From Pantoea conspicua (lineage in GTDB: Bacteria; Pseudomonadota; Gammaproteobacteria; Enterobacterales; Enterobacteriaceae): a DNA stretch of 64,000 bases. The stretch spans positions 124,001 to 188,000 of the forward strand of contig NZ_MLFN01000128.1 of NCBI RefSeq assembly GCF_002095315.1. The letters run 5' to 3'. This document shows, one piece after another, positions 18,171 through 30,222 of the stretch. The first letter of the stretch is position 1; each line of letters begins with the position of its first letter. The notes beneath the pieces are model-generated. The model saw nothing but the letters and a program-made list of their open reading frames with translations, ran no database searches and was not told where the DNA came from. The position numbers were made by a program, and so were the translations under genes.

Positions 18171-18464
18171 ATGAAAATTCGTCCATTGCACGATCGCGTT
18201 ATCGTCAAGCGTAAAGAAGTTGAAGCTAAATCAGCTGGCGGCATCGTGCTGACCGGTTCCGCAGCCGGTAAATCCACCCGTGGTGAAGTCCTGGCTGTCG
18301 GCAATGGCCGCATCCTTGAGAGTGGCGACGTTAAGCCGCTGGACGTGAAGGTTGGCGACATCGTGATCTTCAGCGAAGGTTACGGCGCTAAAACCGAGAA
18401 AATCGACAACGAAGAGGTGCTTATCATCTCTGAGAGCGACATTCTGGCCGTTGTTGAAGCGTAA
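18171..18464 (+). CDS. groES: Co-chaperonin GroES
   Basis: A 97-residue Cpn10 protein that caps the GroEL ring. [14 protein letters not shown] opens the chain, and the mobile loop [18 protein letters not shown] that contacts GroEL is intact. I use the ATG at 18171, behind AAGGAGAG; the upstream in-frame ATG adds nine unrelated residues. A sigma-32 promoter precedes it and groEL follows after 49 bp. Confidence 0.99.
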   Translation: MKIRPLHDRVIVKRKEVEAKSAGGIVLTGSAAGKSTRGEVLAVGNGRILESGDVKPLDVKVGDIVIFSEGYGAKTEKIDNEEVLIISESDILAVVEA

Positions 18465-18477
18465 TTTTTACGCGTAA

Positions 18478-20163
<1,686 letters not shown>

Positions 20164-20191
20164 TCTGCCGTTGACTGCTTAAGTCATCAGG

Positions 20192-20225
20192 AACCCCCGA
20201 TCGGAAACGGTCGGGGGTTTTTCTT
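20192..20225 (+). terminator. Terminator after groEL
   Basis: Perfect AACCCCCGA / TCGGGGGTT stem with a 10-nt loop followed by a T-rich tail. The rest of the gap to yjeI (to 20476) has a small AGAAAG/CTTTCT inverted repeat at 20410-20432 and a TGCTACGCT extended -10-like element, but no gene. Confidence 0.9.
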
Positions 20226-20476
20226 TTGGGGCGGAAAATAGTATAAGTAGTGGCGCAATCGTTCGTCTTTCCTCTTGATATCTCACGCTGTCTGCTGCTG
20301 CGCCGCCGGATCCACTGGCTTAAACTTGCCTATCAGGATCGGCAGGGTTGCCAGCCTGCAAGCGGCATGAAATATTGAGACGTTATAACGGGATAAGGGC
20401 AATGAATGTGCAGAAAGAAAACATCCCTTTCTGCTACGCTGCCACCCGACTCTGATGATAATAAATGGGGATTACA

Positions 20477-20824
20477 ATGCGGATTAACCTCTTGCTCGGA
20501 CTGACGGCTGGCGCGTTATTGCTGGCGGGCTGTAGCAGCTCTACTCAACTCTCCTCGGCAGGCCAGCGCGTGACTTTTACCGATCAGCAGCCCGGCAGTG
20601 AGTGTCAGCTTCTGGGGAATCTTACCGGCTCACAGAGTAACTGGCTGACCGGTGCAGGCGGAGAGAGTAGCGCCCTGCGCGGTGCGGCAAATGACCTGCG
20701 CAATCGGGCAGCGGAAATGGGCGGCAACGTGATCTACGGTGCGACCAGTCCGACACAGAACCTGCTGTCTGCGTTCGCGCCACTCGATAGCAAAATGACC
20801 GGCCAGGTTTATAAGTGTCCGTAA
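20477..20824 (+). CDS. yjeI: DUF4156 lipoprotein YjeI
   Basis: A 115-residue lipoprotein with lipobox LLAGC at residues 16-20. The mature chain has the DUF4156 pattern, including GSECQLLGNLTGSQ and GGNVIYGATSP. Its place between groEL and epmB is as in E. coli. The ATG at 20477 behind GGGGATT gives a normal signal peptide; an ATG four codons upstream is less likely. The function is unknown; the E. coli homologue is also uncharacterised. Confidence 0.9.
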   Translation: MRINLLLGLTAGALLLAGCSSSTQLSSAGQRVTFTDQQPGSECQLLGNLTGSQSNWLTGAGGESSALRGAANDLRNRAAEMGGNVIYGATSPTQNLLSAFAPLDSKMTGQVYKCP

Positions 20825-20852
20825 TGTAAATCCGGCATGATGCCTTCTTCAG

Positions 20853-20879
20853 ACGGCCGGCCTTGCGCCGGCCGTTTTT
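20853..20879. terminator. Terminator between yjeI and epmB
   Basis: Perfect 9-bp stem ACGGCCGGC / GCCGGCCGT with a 5-nt loop and a following T run on the plus strand. It lies between convergent genes and touches the epmB stop codon. Confidence 0.85.
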
Positions 20880-21906
20880 ATTCCTGTCGCAACTGCAGAT
20901 CGAGCGGTGTTTTACTCGGCTCTCCGCCAATCTCCCGCGCCAGCTTCGGCACCAGATAACCCGACACCTGCGACAGCAGCGCCCGCACAAGCTGGCGCGC
21001 TTCGTCATCAGAGACGTAAAAATGCGCAGCTCCCTGCACCTTATCCAGCACGTGCAGGTAATAAGGCAGAATGCCGGCATCGAACAGCACATTGCTCAGT
21101 GTCGCCAGGGTCTGCGCATTGTCGTTGACGCCGCGCAGCAGCACGCTCTGGTTAAGCAGCGTGACGCCGGCACGCTTCAGGTCACGCATCGCCTCACGCA
21201 GCGCGTCGTCAATCTCCTGCGCATGGTTGATGTGCGTGACCATCAGCACCTGCAGCCGTGTTTCGCTCAGCATCTGACAGAGTGCATCGGTAATCCGCGC
21301 CGGGATGACCACCGGTAAACGACTATGTATACGCAGCCGTTTCAAGTGCGGGATTTTCTCCAGCGCCGCAATCAGCCAGGCGAGCTCATGATCTTTCGCC
21401 ATCAGCGGATCGCCGCCGGAGAAAATGATCTCATCCAGTTCCGGATGATCGGCGATATAGTCCAGTGCTGCCTGCCAGTTACGTTTATTTCCCTGATTAT
21501 CCTGATAAGGAAAGTGACGGCGGAAACAGTAGCGACAGTTGACCGCGCAACCGCCTTTCACCAGCAATAAAGCGCGGTTTCGGTATTTATGCAGCAAACC
21601 AGGGACAACGTTGCTTTGTTCATCCAGCGGATCGGTGCTATAACCTGGCGCATCGATGAATTCCTGGCGACGGGTCAGTACCTGAAGCAGCAGCGGGTCG
21701 TGCGCATCACCTTTCTTCATCCGGTTGATAAACGCATGAGGAACGCGCAAGGCGAAAAGACGCCGCGCGTCCGCACCTTCGGCCAGCTCGGTATGCTGAT
21801 CCAGCGCTAAAATCCGCAGTAATTCATCAGGTTCAGTGACAACATCAGCAAGTTGCTGCAACCAATCTTCTCTGGAAGGTGTTTTTAGGGTTACAATGTG
21901 TGCCAT
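20878..21906 (-). CDS. epmB: EF-P (R)-beta-lysine 2,3-aminomutase EpmB
   Basis: A 342-residue radical SAM enzyme that converts L-alpha-lysine to (R)-beta-lysine for elongation factor P. The [4Fe-4S]/SAM motif CxxxCxxC is seen as C120-AVN-C124-RY-C127, followed by GGDPLM and a PLP-dependent aminomutase fold. It is divergent from efp with only 43 bp between starts, so the two probably share a regulatory region, and epmA lies about 1.7 kb away. The modification system is therefore complete in this window. Confidence 0.97.
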   Translation of the reverse strand: MAHIVTLKTPSREDWLQQLADVVTEPDELLRILALDQHTELAEGADARRLFALRVPHAFINRMKKGDAHDPLLLQVLTRRQEFIDAPGYSTDPLDEQSNVVPGLLHKYRNRALLLVKGGCAVNCRYCFRRHFPYQDNQGNKRNWQAALDYIADHPELDEIIFSGGDPLMAKDHELAWLIAALEKIPHLKRLRIHSRLPVVIPARITDALCQMLSETRLQVLMVTHINHAQEIDDALREAMRDLKRAGVTLLNQSVLLRGVNDNAQTLATLSNVLFDAGILPYYLHVLDKVQGAAHFYVSDDEARQLVRALLSQVSGYLVPKLAREIGGEPSKTPLDLQLRQE

Positions 21907-21949
21907 TTTTTTGGCTTAGTACCAGTATCAATTTTCGTAGAGGGCCTTC

Positions 21950-22516
21950 ATGGCGACTTATTCTAGCAACGATTTCCGTCCCGGTCTTAAAATCATGTTC
22001 GAAGGCGAGCCGTATGCCATCGAATCCAGTGAGTTCGTTAAACCGGGTAAAGGTCAGGCATTCGCGCGCGTTAAAATGCGTCGCCTGCTGACGGGTTCTC
22101 GCGTTGAGAAAACTTTCAAATCCACCGACTCCGCCGAAGGCGCAGACGTTATGGATACCAACCTGAACTACCTGTACAACGACGGTGAGTTCTACCACTT
22201 CATGCACCCGGAAAGCTTCGAGCAGTTCCAGGTTGAAGAGAAGACCGTCAGCGATGCAGCAAAATGGCTGCAGGATAACGCTGAATGTATCGTTACGCTG
22301 TGGAATGGCCGTCCGATCGCCGTTCAGCCACCGAACTTTATCGAAGCTGAAATCGTGGAAACCGATCCAGGCCTGAAAGGTGACACCGCAGGTACCGGCG
22401 GTAAGCCAGCCAAGCTCTCAACTGGCGCAGTAGTGAAAGTGCCATTGTTCGTGCAAGAGGGCGAAGTGGTGAAAGTTGACACCCGCTCTGGCGAATACGT
22501 GTCACGCGTAAAATAA
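21950..22516 (+). CDS. efp: Elongation factor P
   Basis: A 188-residue translation factor that rescues ribosomes stalled at polyproline. The modification loop [12 protein letters not shown] carries Lys34, the site of beta-lysylation by EpmA with EpmB. Three beta-barrel domains are present, with the C-terminal signature region [18 protein letters not shown]. Length equals the E. coli protein. A terminator follows directly. Confidence 0.99.
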   Translation: MATYSSNDFRPGLKIMFEGEPYAIESSEFVKPGKGQAFARVKMRRLLTGSRVEKTFKSTDSAEGADVMDTNLNYLYNDGEFYHFMHPESFEQFQVEEKTVSDAAKWLQDNAECIVTLWNGRPIAVQPPNFIEAEIVETDPGLKGDTAGTGGKPAKLSTGAVVKVPLFVQEGEVVKVDTRSGEYVSRVK

Positions 22517-22523
22517 GTGCCGC

Positions 22524-22549
22524 AGGCGCATCCTCAGATGCGCCTTTTT
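22524..22549 (+). terminator. Terminator after efp
   Basis: AGGCGCAT / ATGCGCCT stem with a 6-nt loop followed by five T, about 8 bp after the efp stop. Confidence 0.88.
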
Positions 22550-22566
22550 CTCGTATGAGTGAAAAA

Positions 22567-22698
22567 ATGAAAAAGCTGGCAAAATTAATCGCATTCGCGT
22601 TGCTGGTCTCCTCTGCGCTGAGCGCCTGCAACACTTTTCACGGTTTTGGCGAAGATGTTTCCCACTTAGGTGGTGCCATTTCGCGTGCGGCAAACTGA
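22567..22698 (+). CDS. ecnA: Entericidin A family lipoprotein (antidote)
   Basis: A 43-residue lipoprotein with signal MKKLAKLIAFALLV and lipobox LSAC, the mature part being CNTFHGFGEDVSHLGGAI. This is the entericidin signature: a cysteine followed by a short amphipathic helix with GFGEDV. In E. coli, EcnA is described as the antidote to EcnB. An in-frame ATG at 22555 would add four residues. The gene sits between the efp terminator and ecnB. It is too short for usual gene finders. Confidence 0.88.
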   Translation: MKKLAKLIAFALLVSSALSACNTFHGFGEDVSHLGGAISRAAN

Positions 22699-22753
22699 CT
22701 GTTAAACATCGTCTATTTTGTGGGCTCGCCAGCGGCAGTTGTCGGAAATCCGA

Positions 22754-22763
22754 CTATGCTTAA
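22754..22763 (+). promoter_or_regulatory. Candidate sigma-S -10 element of ecnB
   Basis: CTATGCTTAA matches the sigma-S -10 consensus CTATACTTAA with one difference, 39 bp before the ecnB start. E. coli ecnB is known to be expressed from a sigma-S promoter in stationary phase. Confidence 0.6.
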
Positions 22764-22801
22764 AGCGCTGTACTTTTACATCCATCAAAAAGGACATTGT
22801 T

Positions 22802-22936
22802 ATGTTAAAGAAAAGTATTGTCACTCTCTTATCTGTACTGTTTCTCTCTTCACTGCTGACGGCTTGTAATACCACGCGTGGCGTGGGTGAAGACGTCGAA
22901 GCGGGTGGTCAGGCGATTCAAAACAGCACGAACTAA
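22802..22936 (+). CDS. ecnB: Entericidin B family lipoprotein (toxin)
   Basis: A 44-residue lipoprotein with signal [17 protein letters not shown] and lipobox LLTAC, maturing to [18 protein letters not shown]. Homologous to the E. coli entericidin B bacteriolytic lipoprotein. The ATG at 22802 follows AAAAAGGA; an upstream extension of the frame has no ribosome site. Paired with ecnA upstream and behind a sigma-S-like element, consistent with stationary-phase expression. Confidence 0.92.
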   Translation: MLKKSIVTLLSVLFLSSLLTACNTTRGVGEDVEAGGQAIQNSTN

Positions 22937-22950
22937 ACCGCTATTCCAAC

Positions 22951-22976
22951 CGGTACGATATGTCGATCGTACCGGC
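22951..22976. terminator. Hairpin between ecnB and blc
   Basis: A perfect 10-bp stem CCGGTACGAT / ATCGTACCGG with a 6-nt loop between convergent genes. The T tract is weak on both sides. Confidence 0.65.
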
Positions 22977-22990
22977 TGTTCGTTTCTGCA

Positions 22991-23515
22991 TTATTTCTGT
23001 TTCACCCAGATTAACTCATCAACCGGGAAACCCTCCCGACGCGCCTGATCGACCAGCTTTTCTTTCACACCCGGCTCCAGCTGCGGGGTCCGCGACAGGA
23101 TCCACAGATAATGGCGATTCGGACCGCACACCAGCGCATAGCGGTAGTCCGGGTCGAGGGCGATGACGTTATATCCGCCGTAAAAGGGGCCGAAGAAGGA
23201 GACTTTCAGCGCCGCGCGTTGCGGATCGCCGGTAAAGTACGCCTTGCCGATACTCTCCTGCCAGCGCTGTTTCTTCACATTGTAGCCACGATTGATCACT
23301 TTGAGGCCGCCATCTTCGCGCGGACTGTAGTTCGCCGTCACCTGTTCAAGGCCGCGTTCAAAAGGGTGATTCAGGCGGGCAATCTCATACCACTGGCCGA
23401 GGTAGCGCTGACTGTCAAAGTTTTCGATCACGGTGACGTTCTTTGGCGGCGTGGTGCTACAGGCGACGGAGAGAAAGGCGCTCAGGCTGGCAATAACGGT
23501 TTTCCATGGAGACAT
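22991..23515 (-). CDS. blc: Outer membrane lipocalin Blc
   Basis: A 174-residue lipocalin lipoprotein. The lipobox LSVAC is at residues 15-19, the lipocalin signature YLGQWYEIARL follows near residue 39, and the structural motif YALVCGPNRHYLWILSR lies near residue 126. Bacterial lipocalin binds fatty acids or lysophospholipids at the outer membrane. In E. coli it neighbours ampC and frd; here those genes are missing and epmA follows directly on the other strand. Confidence 0.95.
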   Translation of the reverse strand: MSPWKTVIASLSAFLSVACSTTPPKNVTVIENFDSQRYLGQWYEIARLNHPFERGLEQVTANYSPREDGGLKVINRGYNVKKQRWQESIGKAYFTGDPQRAALKVSFFGPFYGGYNVIALDPDYRYALVCGPNRHYLWILSRTPQLEPGVKEKLVDQARREGFPVDELIWVKQK

Positions 23516-23650
23516 AGTGGGATTCCTTTTTAATTTAACTGCTTAAGTATAGAAGCCGAAACGCTGTTTTTGGCAGCACGGGCGCGAGATTGTTTGCCGC
23601 AGGTATTGCAGGTAGACTTCCACCCCTAATTTGTATCAGGAGTCATCACC

Positions 23651-24628
23651 ATGAGCGAAACGGCAAGCTGGCAACCAAGCGCATCCATCGCCAATTTGTT
23701 AAAACGCGCCGCGATTTTGGCCGAAGTGCGTCGTTTCTTTGCCGATCGTGGCGTACTGGAAGTGGATACGCCAGCGATGAGTCAGGCGACGATTACCGAT
23801 ATCCATCTGGTGCCGTTTCAGACGCGGTTCGTCGGACCGGGTGCCGCGCAGGGGCGCGATCTCTGGCTGATGACCAGCCCGGAATACCACATGAAGCGCT
23901 TGCTGGCCGCGGGCAGCGGGCCGATTTACCAGATGGCGCGCAGTTTCCGCAATGAAGAAGCGGGCCGTCACCATAACCCGGAATTTACCATGCTGGAGTG
24001 GTACCGGCCGCACTACGACATGTATCGTCTGATGAATGAAGTCGACGATCTGATGCAGCAGGTGCTGGAGTGCGACAGCGCGGAATCCCTCTCCTATCAG
24101 CAGGCGTTTATTCGCCATCTCGAAATTGATCCGCTCTCTGCAGACAAGGCGCAACTGCGTGAAGTGGCAGAAAAGCTGGGCGAAGGCGAACTGGCGCGCG
24201 CGGAAGAAGATCGCGATACCTTGCTGATGCTGCTGTTTATGCTGGGCGTGGAACCGAAGATTGGTCAGGATAAACCCTGCTTCGTTTATCATTTCCCGGC
24301 CAGTCAGGCAGCCCTGGCGGAGATCAGTACCGAGGATCACCGCGTCGCCGAGCGCTTCGAGGTCTATTACAAAGGCATCGAACTGGCGAACGGTTTCTGT
24401 GAACTGACTGACAGCCGCGAACAGCGTCAGCGCTTCGAGCAGGATAATCGCCGTCGTGCGGCGCGCGGCCTGCCTGTGCATCCTATTGATACGTATCTGC
24501 TGGATGCGCTGGCGCATGGCATGCCAGCCTGTTCCGGGGTCGCACTGGGTATCGATCGCCTGATCATGCTGGCACTGAAAGCGGAGTCATTGAGCGATGT
24601 GATCGCGTTTCCGGTGGATCGTTGCTAG
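23651..24628 (+). CDS. epmA: EF-P lysine34 beta-lysyltransferase EpmA
   Basis: A 325-residue paralogue of class II lysyl-tRNA synthetase without an anticodon-binding domain. It activates (R)-beta-lysine and attaches it to Lys34 of EF-P. Class II motifs are present: motif 2 [24 protein letters not shown] and motif 3 [13 protein letters not shown]. Length equals the E. coli enzyme (also called GenX, PoxA or YjeA). Together with epmB and efp it completes the modification pathway. In E. coli it is separated from blc by ampC and frdABCD, which are missing here. Confidence 0.97.
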   Translation: MSETASWQPSASIANLLKRAAILAEVRRFFADRGVLEVDTPAMSQATITDIHLVPFQTRFVGPGAAQGRDLWLMTSPEYHMKRLLAAGSGPIYQMARSFRNEEAGRHHNPEFTMLEWYRPHYDMYRLMNEVDDLMQQVLECDSAESLSYQQAFIRHLEIDPLSADKAQLREVAEKLGEGELARAEEDRDTLLMLLFMLGVEPKIGQDKPCFVYHFPASQAALAEISTEDHRVAERFEVYYKGIELANGFCELTDSREQRQRFEQDNRRRAARGLPVHPIDTYLLDALAHGMPACSGVALGIDRLIMLALKAESLSDVIAFPVDRC

Positions 24629-24643
24629 ACGTCCGGGTGAAAA

Positions 24644-24748
24644 GGGCAGGGATGGCCCATCTGATCGCAAAGGAACCCTGCATCCCTGCAGGTCGGCCTC
24701 GCCATCCTGGCTCGGATGCTTTGCTCTTCAGATGGGCCACCCCTGCCC
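24644..24748. repeat. 105-bp element with 21-bp inverted ends and inner hairpins
   Basis: Two 21-bp arms at 24644-24664 (GGGCAGGGATGGCCCATCTGA) and 24728-24748 are reverse complements except for one position that can still pair as G-U. The 63-nt interior folds further: CCTGCA-TCCC-TGCAGG and CATCC-TGGCTC-GGATG. It fills the gap between the convergent epmA and degS. It may be a small palindromic repeat family or MITE, or a long bidirectional terminator or 3'-UTR structure. No reading frame is convincing. Confidence 0.65.
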
Positions 24749-24788
24749 GTCAGGCTAATTCATTGCGGTGAGTCTAAGGCCCCGGTAA

Positions 24789-25849
24789 TCAGTTGCTGCT
24801 GTCAGGAAACTCCAGAATCGTTACCGGCAGCGTTAGCTTTTGATCGTTACGCAATACCTGCACATCAATCACCGAACCTGGACGAATCTCGGCCACCTGG
24901 TCCATCGTCTCCTGAGCGGAAACCGCCGGCTTGCCGTTGACGCTCAGCAACACATCATTGGACTGAATACCGGCTTTATCGGCCGGGCCATCCGGGGCCA
25001 CCACGCTAACGATTATGCCCTGTACCCGATCCAGACTGCTGCCCTGACCGTGCAGTGGCGGCAACTCGCGACCGGTAATGCCAATGTAGCCGCGAATCAC
25101 CCGGCCGTCACGAATCAGCTTATCCATGATCTTCGAGGCCAGCGCAGTCGGAATAGCGAATCCAATGCCTTCCGGCGTTTCGCCATCATTGCTTTTGTCG
25201 AAGGTCAGGGTATTGATGCCCATCAGTTCGCCCAGCGAGTTGATTAGCGCACCGCCAGAGTTGCCCTGATTAATCGAAGCGTCGGTTTGCAGGAAGTTTT
25301 GCCGGCCCGAAGAACTTAATCCTACCCGGCCGGTGGCGCTGATAATTCCCTGGGTGACCGTCTGACCGAGGTTATAGGGGTTGCCGATCGCCATCACCAC
25401 GTCGCCGATATGGGCCAGACGTTTAGGATTGATCGGGATAACTGGCAGGCTGGAGGCGGTGATTTTCAACACCGCCAGATCGGTCATGGCGTCTGAGCCA
25501 CCAGCGTCGCTTCAAAGAAACGGCCATCCTGCAGCGCCACAATAATCTGGTCGGCATTGTTGATGACATGCTTATTGGTGAGGATGTAGCCTTTTGCGTT
25601 CATTATCACCCCTGAACCCAGGGTAGTGATGCCGCGATTGTTATTGCCATGCGCGCTACGGTTGTAGACGTTCACCACCGCAGGCACAGCGCGGCGCACC
25701 CCCTGATTAAAGCTGAAGGGTGTGTCGTCGTTGCTGTCTTCATGGTTATAGAGGGCGTCGCTGCCCATACGCAGTGCAGGCAGTGCTGCGAGCAAAATAC
25801 CCGCCACAATCAGGCCCAGCACCACGGCACGCAAAAGTTTAAGAAACAT
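24789..25849 (-). pseudogene. degS: Serine endoprotease DegS, frameshifted as read
   Basis: DegS is the inner-membrane-anchored periplasmic protease that starts sigma-E activation by cutting RseA when its PDZ domain senses misfolded porins. The N-terminal membrane anchor is present, with catalytic His94 (TNKHVIN), the aspartate (TDLAVLK) and the serine in GNSGGAL, then one PDZ domain. The frame breaks between His and Asp near 25498: codons read VAQTP-stop where the family has VGSD. One missing G in a GGG run restores a 353-residue protein, close to E. coli DegS. Likely a sequencing error. It lies downstream of degQ as in E. coli. Confidence 0.9.
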
Positions 25850-25898
25850 GGTGTTAAATTACGCCAGGGGAGATCGCTGGGCAGAATAGCATGAGAGC

Positions 25899-25926
25899 GG
25901 CGGACACACACGTGCTTGTGTCCGCC
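25899..25926. other. Hairpin between degQ and degS
   Basis: A perfect 10-bp stem GGCGGACACA / TGTGTCCGCC with an 8-nt loop, 12 bp after the degQ stop. It has no T tract, so it may act as an attenuator or an mRNA stabiliser between the two protease genes. Confidence 0.5.
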
Positions 25927-25938
25927 ATAATGCGAGGT

Positions 25939-27312
25939 TTATCTCAACAACAGATAGATACTTTCGTCGCCGCGTACCACATTCAGCGCCAGTACCGGCG
26001 GTTTGCCTTCCAGCACTTTACGCATTTCCGCGATCGACTGAACGCGGTTGCGGTTAACGCCAACAATCACGTCATCTTTTTGCAAGCCAACCTGTTCAGC
26101 CGGCGTGCCTTTTTCGATGGTATCGACCTTCACCCCTTTATCACCGGTTTTGGTCTGACCATCACTCAGCGTGGCACCCTGAAGTGCCGGCGACATCAGC
26201 TGGGCACTGGCCGTAGTTTGTGCGCTTTGCTCCAGCGTGACGGTGACCGTGACCGGCTTACCTTCACGCAGCAAACCAAGCTTCACCTGCTCGCCTGGCG
26301 CGGTGGTGCCGATCTTCACCCGCAGTTCGGCGAAGCTGGTAATCGGTTTGTCATTCACCGAGGTGATGATATCGCCGGATTTTACGCCCGCTTTCTGGGC
26401 CGCTGACTGCGGCAGTACTTCCGAGACAAAGGCACCGCGCTGCGCATCGACGTTAAACGCCCTGGCCATATCCGCAGTCATTTCAGTGCCTTTGATGCCG
26501 AGCTGGCCGCGCTTCACTTCGCCATATTTAATCAGCTGCTGCGCGAGATTCATCGCCATATCGCTGGGAATGGCGAAGCCAATGCCGATATTGCCGCCGC
26601 TTGACGCCAGAATCGCCGTGTTAATGCCGATCAGTTCGCCATTCAGATTGACCAGCGCGCCGCCTGAGTTACCGCGGTTAATCGCTGCATCGGTCTGGAT
26701 AAAGTTTTCCAGGCCTTCCAGATTCAGGCCGCTACGCCCCAGCGCCGAGATAATACCGGAGGTTGCGGTCTGACCCAGACCAAACGGGTTACCGATCGCC
26801 ACAGCGAAATCACCCACTTTCAGCTGATCGGAATCGGCCACTTTTACCTGGGTCAGGTTTTTTGCACCCTCGATCTGAATTAAGGCGATATCGGTCTGCT
26901 CATCATGACCGATCAGTTTGGCTTCATATTCACTGCCGTCGCCCAACTGCACATTAATCTTATCCGCGCCGTTGACCACATGGTTATTGGTCAGCACGTA
27001 ACCTTTGGCGGCGTCAATGATCACCCCTGAACCGAGTCCTTCGAAGGGCTGTGGCTGATTATTACCGCCAGGCATCTGGCCGAAGAAGCGTTTCAGCGGC
27101 TCAGGAATGTCCTGGCCCTGCGACGCCGACTCGGTGCCTTCAACGTGAACGCTGACCACGGCGGGCAGCACTTTCTCCAGCATCGGCGCCAGGCTTGGCA
27201 GCGGCTGACCGGCGATTTGTGCCGGTAGCGTTGCCATCGCGTCTGGCGTGGCGGCAAGGCCCATCCCAATACTCAAGGCTAATGCGCTAAACAGTCGTGC
27301 TTGTTTTTTCAT
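25939..27312 (-). CDS. degQ: Periplasmic serine endoprotease DegQ
   Basis: A 457-residue HtrA-family protease and chaperone. The signal peptide ends near DAMA, then comes the trypsin-like domain with the catalytic triad His111 (NNHVVNG), Asp141 (QTDIALI) and Ser216 (GNSGGAL). Two PDZ domains follow, covering about 260-455. It degrades unfolded periplasmic proteins as large oligomers. Length and gene order (zapG-degQ-degS) agree with E. coli. Confidence 0.96.
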   Translation of the reverse strand: MKKQARLFSALALSIGMGLAATPDAMATLPAQIAGQPLPSLAPMLEKVLPAVVSVHVEGTESASQGQDIPEPLKRFFGQMPGGNNQPQPFEGLGSGVIIDAAKGYVLTNNHVVNGADKINVQLGDGSEYEAKLIGHDEQTDIALIQIEGAKNLTQVKVADSDQLKVGDFAVAIGNPFGLGQTATSGIISALGRSGLNLEGLENFIQTDAAINRGNSGGALVNLNGELIGINTAILASSGGNIGIGFAIPSDMAMNLAQQLIKYGEVKRGQLGIKGTEMTADMARAFNVDAQRGAFVSEVLPQSAAQKAGVKSGDIITSVNDKPITSFAELRVKIGTTAPGEQVKLGLLREGKPVTVTVTLEQSAQTTASAQLMSPALQGATLSDGQTKTGDKGVKVDTIEKGTPAEQVGLQKDDVIVGVNRNRVQSIAEMRKVLEGKPPVLALNVVRGDESIYLLLR

Positions 27313-27421
27313 TGCTACAACGCTCTCGCTGCAAAAAGTGGGGGGAATAAATCAGTGTGACAGTCGTTTGAGGCCAGGGTTCGCAAAAAACGTGGGCGCA
27401 GACCGGCTGCGCCCCAAAAGA

Positions 27422-27823
27422 TTAGTCGCGGGCAGGGCGCTCGCCGCGCAGTAAACCGGATGCCCCTTCAGAGTAGTCACGCGGCATCTGTACCGGGACC
27501 TGATCGTTATCGGCTTCCGCCTCCGTCAACTGATAGGCAAACGGGTTTTTCTCACCCGGCAGATTAGGCAGCAGGTCATTGGAGCCTTTCGCCATATGCT
27601 GATAGAGCTGACGATAGTCGCGTGCCATATTGTCCAGCAACTCCGCACTCTGTGCAAAGTGATTGGTCAGCTCTTCGCGATAATCTGACAGCTCCGCTTT
27701 GGTTTTTTCCAGTTCGTACTGCATGCTGCGCTGCTCACGCAATTTCTTGTTGCCAAAACGCATCGCGACTGCGCCGACAATAATGCCTACCACTAAACCA
27801 ATTAGCCCGTATTCCCAGGTCAT
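27422..27823 (-). CDS. zapG: Z-ring associated membrane protein ZapG (YhcB)
   Basis: A 133-residue DUF1043 protein with one N-terminal transmembrane helix (EYGLIGLVVGIIVGAVAM) followed by a long coiled coil to about residue 95 and a polar tail. YhcB/ZapG is linked to cell division and to coordination of envelope synthesis. I use the ATG at 27823, which begins the MTWEYGL conserved N-terminus; a longer frame from 27874 adds 17 unrelated residues. It is divergent from zapE. Confidence 0.93.
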   Translation of the reverse strand: MTWEYGLIGLVVGIIVGAVAMRFGNKKLREQRSMQYELEKTKAELSDYREELTNHFAQSAELLDNMARDYRQLYQHMAKGSNDLLPNLPGEKNPFAYQLTEAEADNDQVPVQMPRDYSEGASGLLRGERPARD

Positions 27824-28001
27824 AATGACTCCCGTGTTATTTCCGTTGTTCCGTAGGGCATTGCACCACTCCAATAGTACTCACTATACCCGTTAATCTT
27901 ATGGATGTGGAACTCTGGAGCGGCATGGCTTAGTGTAGAACGGCCTTTTTTTCGACAACTGCTGTATGAATCAGACAAAATTCAGGGACTCTGAGAGAAC
28001 A

Positions 28002-29128
28002 ATGCAAACCTCATCTCCGCTTGCCCGCTATGAGCAGGCGCTGTCGCAGGGCGAATTCAAGCCCGATGACGTACAACGTGAAGCCATTACCCGTTTAGAC
28101 GCGCTCCAGCACGCCCTGGTCGCCCGTCAGCAATCTGCTGCACCTGCCACATCTGGCCTGCTGGGCCGCCTGACGAAGTTGATCGGCAAAGAGAAAAATG
28201 AAACGCCAGCCCCACTGCGTGGCTTATACATGTGGGGCGGTGTCGGTCGCGGAAAACCTGGGTCATGGACCTGTTTTTTCAGTCTATTCCTGGCGATCGC
28301 AAACTGCGGCTCCATTTTCACCGCTTTATGCTGCGGGTACACGAAGAGCTGACCCAACTGCAGGGCCAGAGCGATCCGCTGCTGATTATCGCTGACCGGT
28401 TTAAAGCCGAAACCGATATCCTCTGTTTCGACGAGTTTTTCGTTTCCGACATCACCGATGCGATGCTGCTTGGCACCCTGATGGAAGCGCTGTTTGAACG
28501 CGGCATCGCACTGGTCGCGACCTCAAACATTCCGCCGGATGATCTCTACCGTAACGGGTTACAGCGCGCGCGCTTCCTGCCAGCGATTGAGCAGATTAAA
28601 ACCCATTGCGATGTGATGAACGTTGATGCGGGCATCGATTACCGGTTACGGACGCTGACCTCGGCCCATCTGTGGAACTCTCCGCTGAACGCGGCCACCC
28701 AGGCAGAGATGGCGCGGATGTTCCAGGCGCTGGCGGGCGGGAAACCGGAACAGGCGCCGGTGCTGGAGATCAACCACCGTCAGATGCCGACGCTGGGTGT
28801 CAGTGATGGTGTGCTGGCGATCAACTTCACTACGCTGTGCGGTGAAGGGCGCAGTCAGCATGACTATATTGCCCTGTCGCGGCGTTTCCACAGCGTATTG
28901 CTGCATGATGTACCGGTGATGATTTATAAAACCGAGGATCAGGCGCGCCGTTTCCTCGCACTGGTGGATGAATTCTATGAGCGTCATGTGAAGCTGGTCG
29001 TGGCGGCGGAAACCTCGCTGACCGAGATTTATCAGGGCACACGGCTGAAATTTGAATACCAGCGCTGCTTATCCCGCCTGCAGGAGATGCAGAGCGAAGA
29101 GTATCTGCGTCTGCCGCACCTGCCGTGA
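28002..29128 (+). pseudogene. zapE: Cell division ATPase ZapE, frameshifted in the Walker A motif
   Basis: ZapE (YhcM) is an AFG1-like AAA+ ATPase that destabilises FtsZ polymers during division. The first frame covers 28002 to the P-loop as GGVGRGK and then shifts to nonsense; the second frame continues with TWVMDLFFQSIPG, Walker B LCFDEFFVSDI and the rest to 29128. A single missing A in the AAAA run at 28253-28256 restores GGVGRGKTW and one protein of about 375 residues, the E. coli length. A sequencing error is most likely; otherwise ATP binding would be lost. Confidence 0.9.
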
Positions 29129-29156
29129 GAATAAAGCAGATAAATAGTGAAATAGG

Positions 29157-30191
<1,035 letters not shown>

Positions 30192-30222
30192 TTGTTGCTG
30201 CTTCGGCAGAGACAATTGGCAC

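Noticed and set aside
28002..29128. Programmed frameshifting in zapE or mlaF
   Set aside because: The shifts fall inside the Walker A and ABC signature motifs, lack a slippery heptamer with a downstream structure typical of programmed sites, and match the error pattern seen in rplM.
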